Shown here: piece by piece, positions 5,186 through 5,494 of the stretch | Position numbering within the stretch: position 1 is the stretch's first letter | Layout of the letters: every line of letters begins with the position of its first letter | Assembly (NCBI GenBank): GCA_943325435.2 | Contig: CALPPK020000105.1 | Coordinates: 1-5,494, forward strand | Direction of reading: 5' to 3' | Source of the DNA: Bifidobacterium breve | GTDB lineage: Bacteria; Actinomycetota; Acidimicrobiia; Acidimicrobiales; Ilumatobacteraceae | Length of the DNA: 5,494 nucleotides | Notes under the pieces: generated by a model | The model's database searches: none | What the model was told of the DNA's origin: nothing | What the model saw: only the letters and a program-made list of their open reading frames with translations | Made by a program: the position numbers and the translations under genes

Positions 5186-5458
5186 TTAGAACTCGAAAAG
5201 ATCACCTAGCATGCCCGACATTTTCTTTTTCTTTGGTGACTTCATCAGCTGAGTGCGCTCAATTTCATCACTGTCGTCGCGACGCGATGAGCGCGCTTGG
5301 CTTCCACTGGAAGATGACACTTCGTTGTTCGCGCGCTCAATAATTTTGTCTAACTCACCGCGGTCGAGTCACACGCCCCGGCAATCTGGACAGTAGTCAA
5401 TCTCAATTCCTTGACGATCTGACATCACAAGGTTGATGGAACAGTTGGGGCATTTCAT
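5186..5458 (-). pseudogene. zf-TFIIB-type zinc-ribbon protein interrupted by an in-frame TGA
   Basis: A 90-codon frame starts at ATG 5458 and ends at TAA 5186-5188. It reads MKCPNCSINLVMSDR, then IEIDYCPDCRGV, a TGA at 5369-5371 (codon 30), then LDRGELDKIIERA. After a Ser/Arg/Asp-rich middle it ends KKKKMSGMLGDLFEF. Four zinc ligands are visible: Cys3, Cys6, Cys23 and Cys26. This is the small zf-TFIIB domain family, in which CPxCxGxWLDxGEL is close to invariant, so the TGA replaces the conserved Trp by a single TGG-to-TGA change. The rest of the frame keeps family character, including the LGDLF(D/E)F tail, which argues for a very recent lesion, a sequencing error or, less likely, read-through. 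If real, the product is a 29-residue fragment. Function in the family is unknown; nucleic-acid or protein binding through zinc is assumed. Confidence 0.8.
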
Positions 5459-5464
5459 AGCTGA

Positions 5465-5471
5465 CCTTCCT
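5465..5471 (-). promoter_or_regulatory. Ribosome binding site of the zinc-ribbon gene
   Basis: On the - strand AGGAAGG stands six bases before ATG 5458. An intact, strong site supports this start and shows that the gene's front end has not decayed despite the internal TGA. Confidence 0.75.
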
Positions 5472-5494
5472 GATTGTTAATCACGTGAGAAAAA

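Noticed and set aside
5369..5371. Genome-wide TGA-as-Trp recoding
   Set aside because: All other Trp codons in the window are TGG, and the genes ending at 319, 1118, 1326 and 2144 (+) and at 2155 and 3040 (-) use TGA as stop.

Overview
The window looks like a chromosomal stretch from a Gram-positive actinobacterium of moderate G+C. I lean towards Acidimicrobiia or freshwater-type actinobacteria, but this is inference and no rRNA or other marker is present. Support comes from the sortase-type LPATG surface protein with a Thr-rich stalk, the SnoaL-like proteins of actinobacterial style, and the small-protein/nucleotidyltransferase pair. Every tryptophan codon in the intact genes is TGG, and five genes end in TGA, so the standard bacterial code applies.

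Left part (1-2144, + strand). A SnoaL-like (NTF2-fold) gene enters from the left edge and is broken by an apparent one-base insertion in a G run at 40-44. After a 109-bp gap comes a three-gene block with overlapping ends: a UPF0126/TRIC-type membrane protein (429-1118), a 71-residue small protein (1111-1326, 8-bp overlap), and a protein that joins an AbiEii-like nucleotidyltransferase domain to a second SnoaL-like domain (1323-2144, ATGA overlap). The small protein and the nucleotidyltransferase look like a two-gene module of toxin-antitoxin style. The C-terminal SnoaL domain is an unusual addition.

Middle part (2155-4410, - strand). A PhzF-family isomerase/epimerase gene lies 45 bp downstream of a gene for a sortase-anchored, secreted protein. 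That protein has seven tandem 39-48-residue repeats (probably one seven-bladed beta-propeller), a Thr-rich stalk, an LPATG signal, a membrane segment and a basic tail. The repeats are DNA mosaics with identical blocks, which points to recombination or gene conversion between blades.

Right part (4411-5494). A TetR-family regulator is divergent from the surface-protein gene. A long imperfect palindrome (4460-4497) lies between the two starts over candidate promoters and is the natural operator for both. At the right edge, on the - strand, a small zf-TFIIB-type zinc-ribbon gene is interrupted by TGA exactly where the family has a near-invariant Trp.

The most coherent candidate system is the TetR regulator, palindrome, LPXTG propeller protein and possibly PhzF: a regulated cell-surface display unit. 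Both gene-breaking lesions lie within about 130 bp of the window ends, so sequencing or contig-end error is a serious alternative to real pseudogenes.
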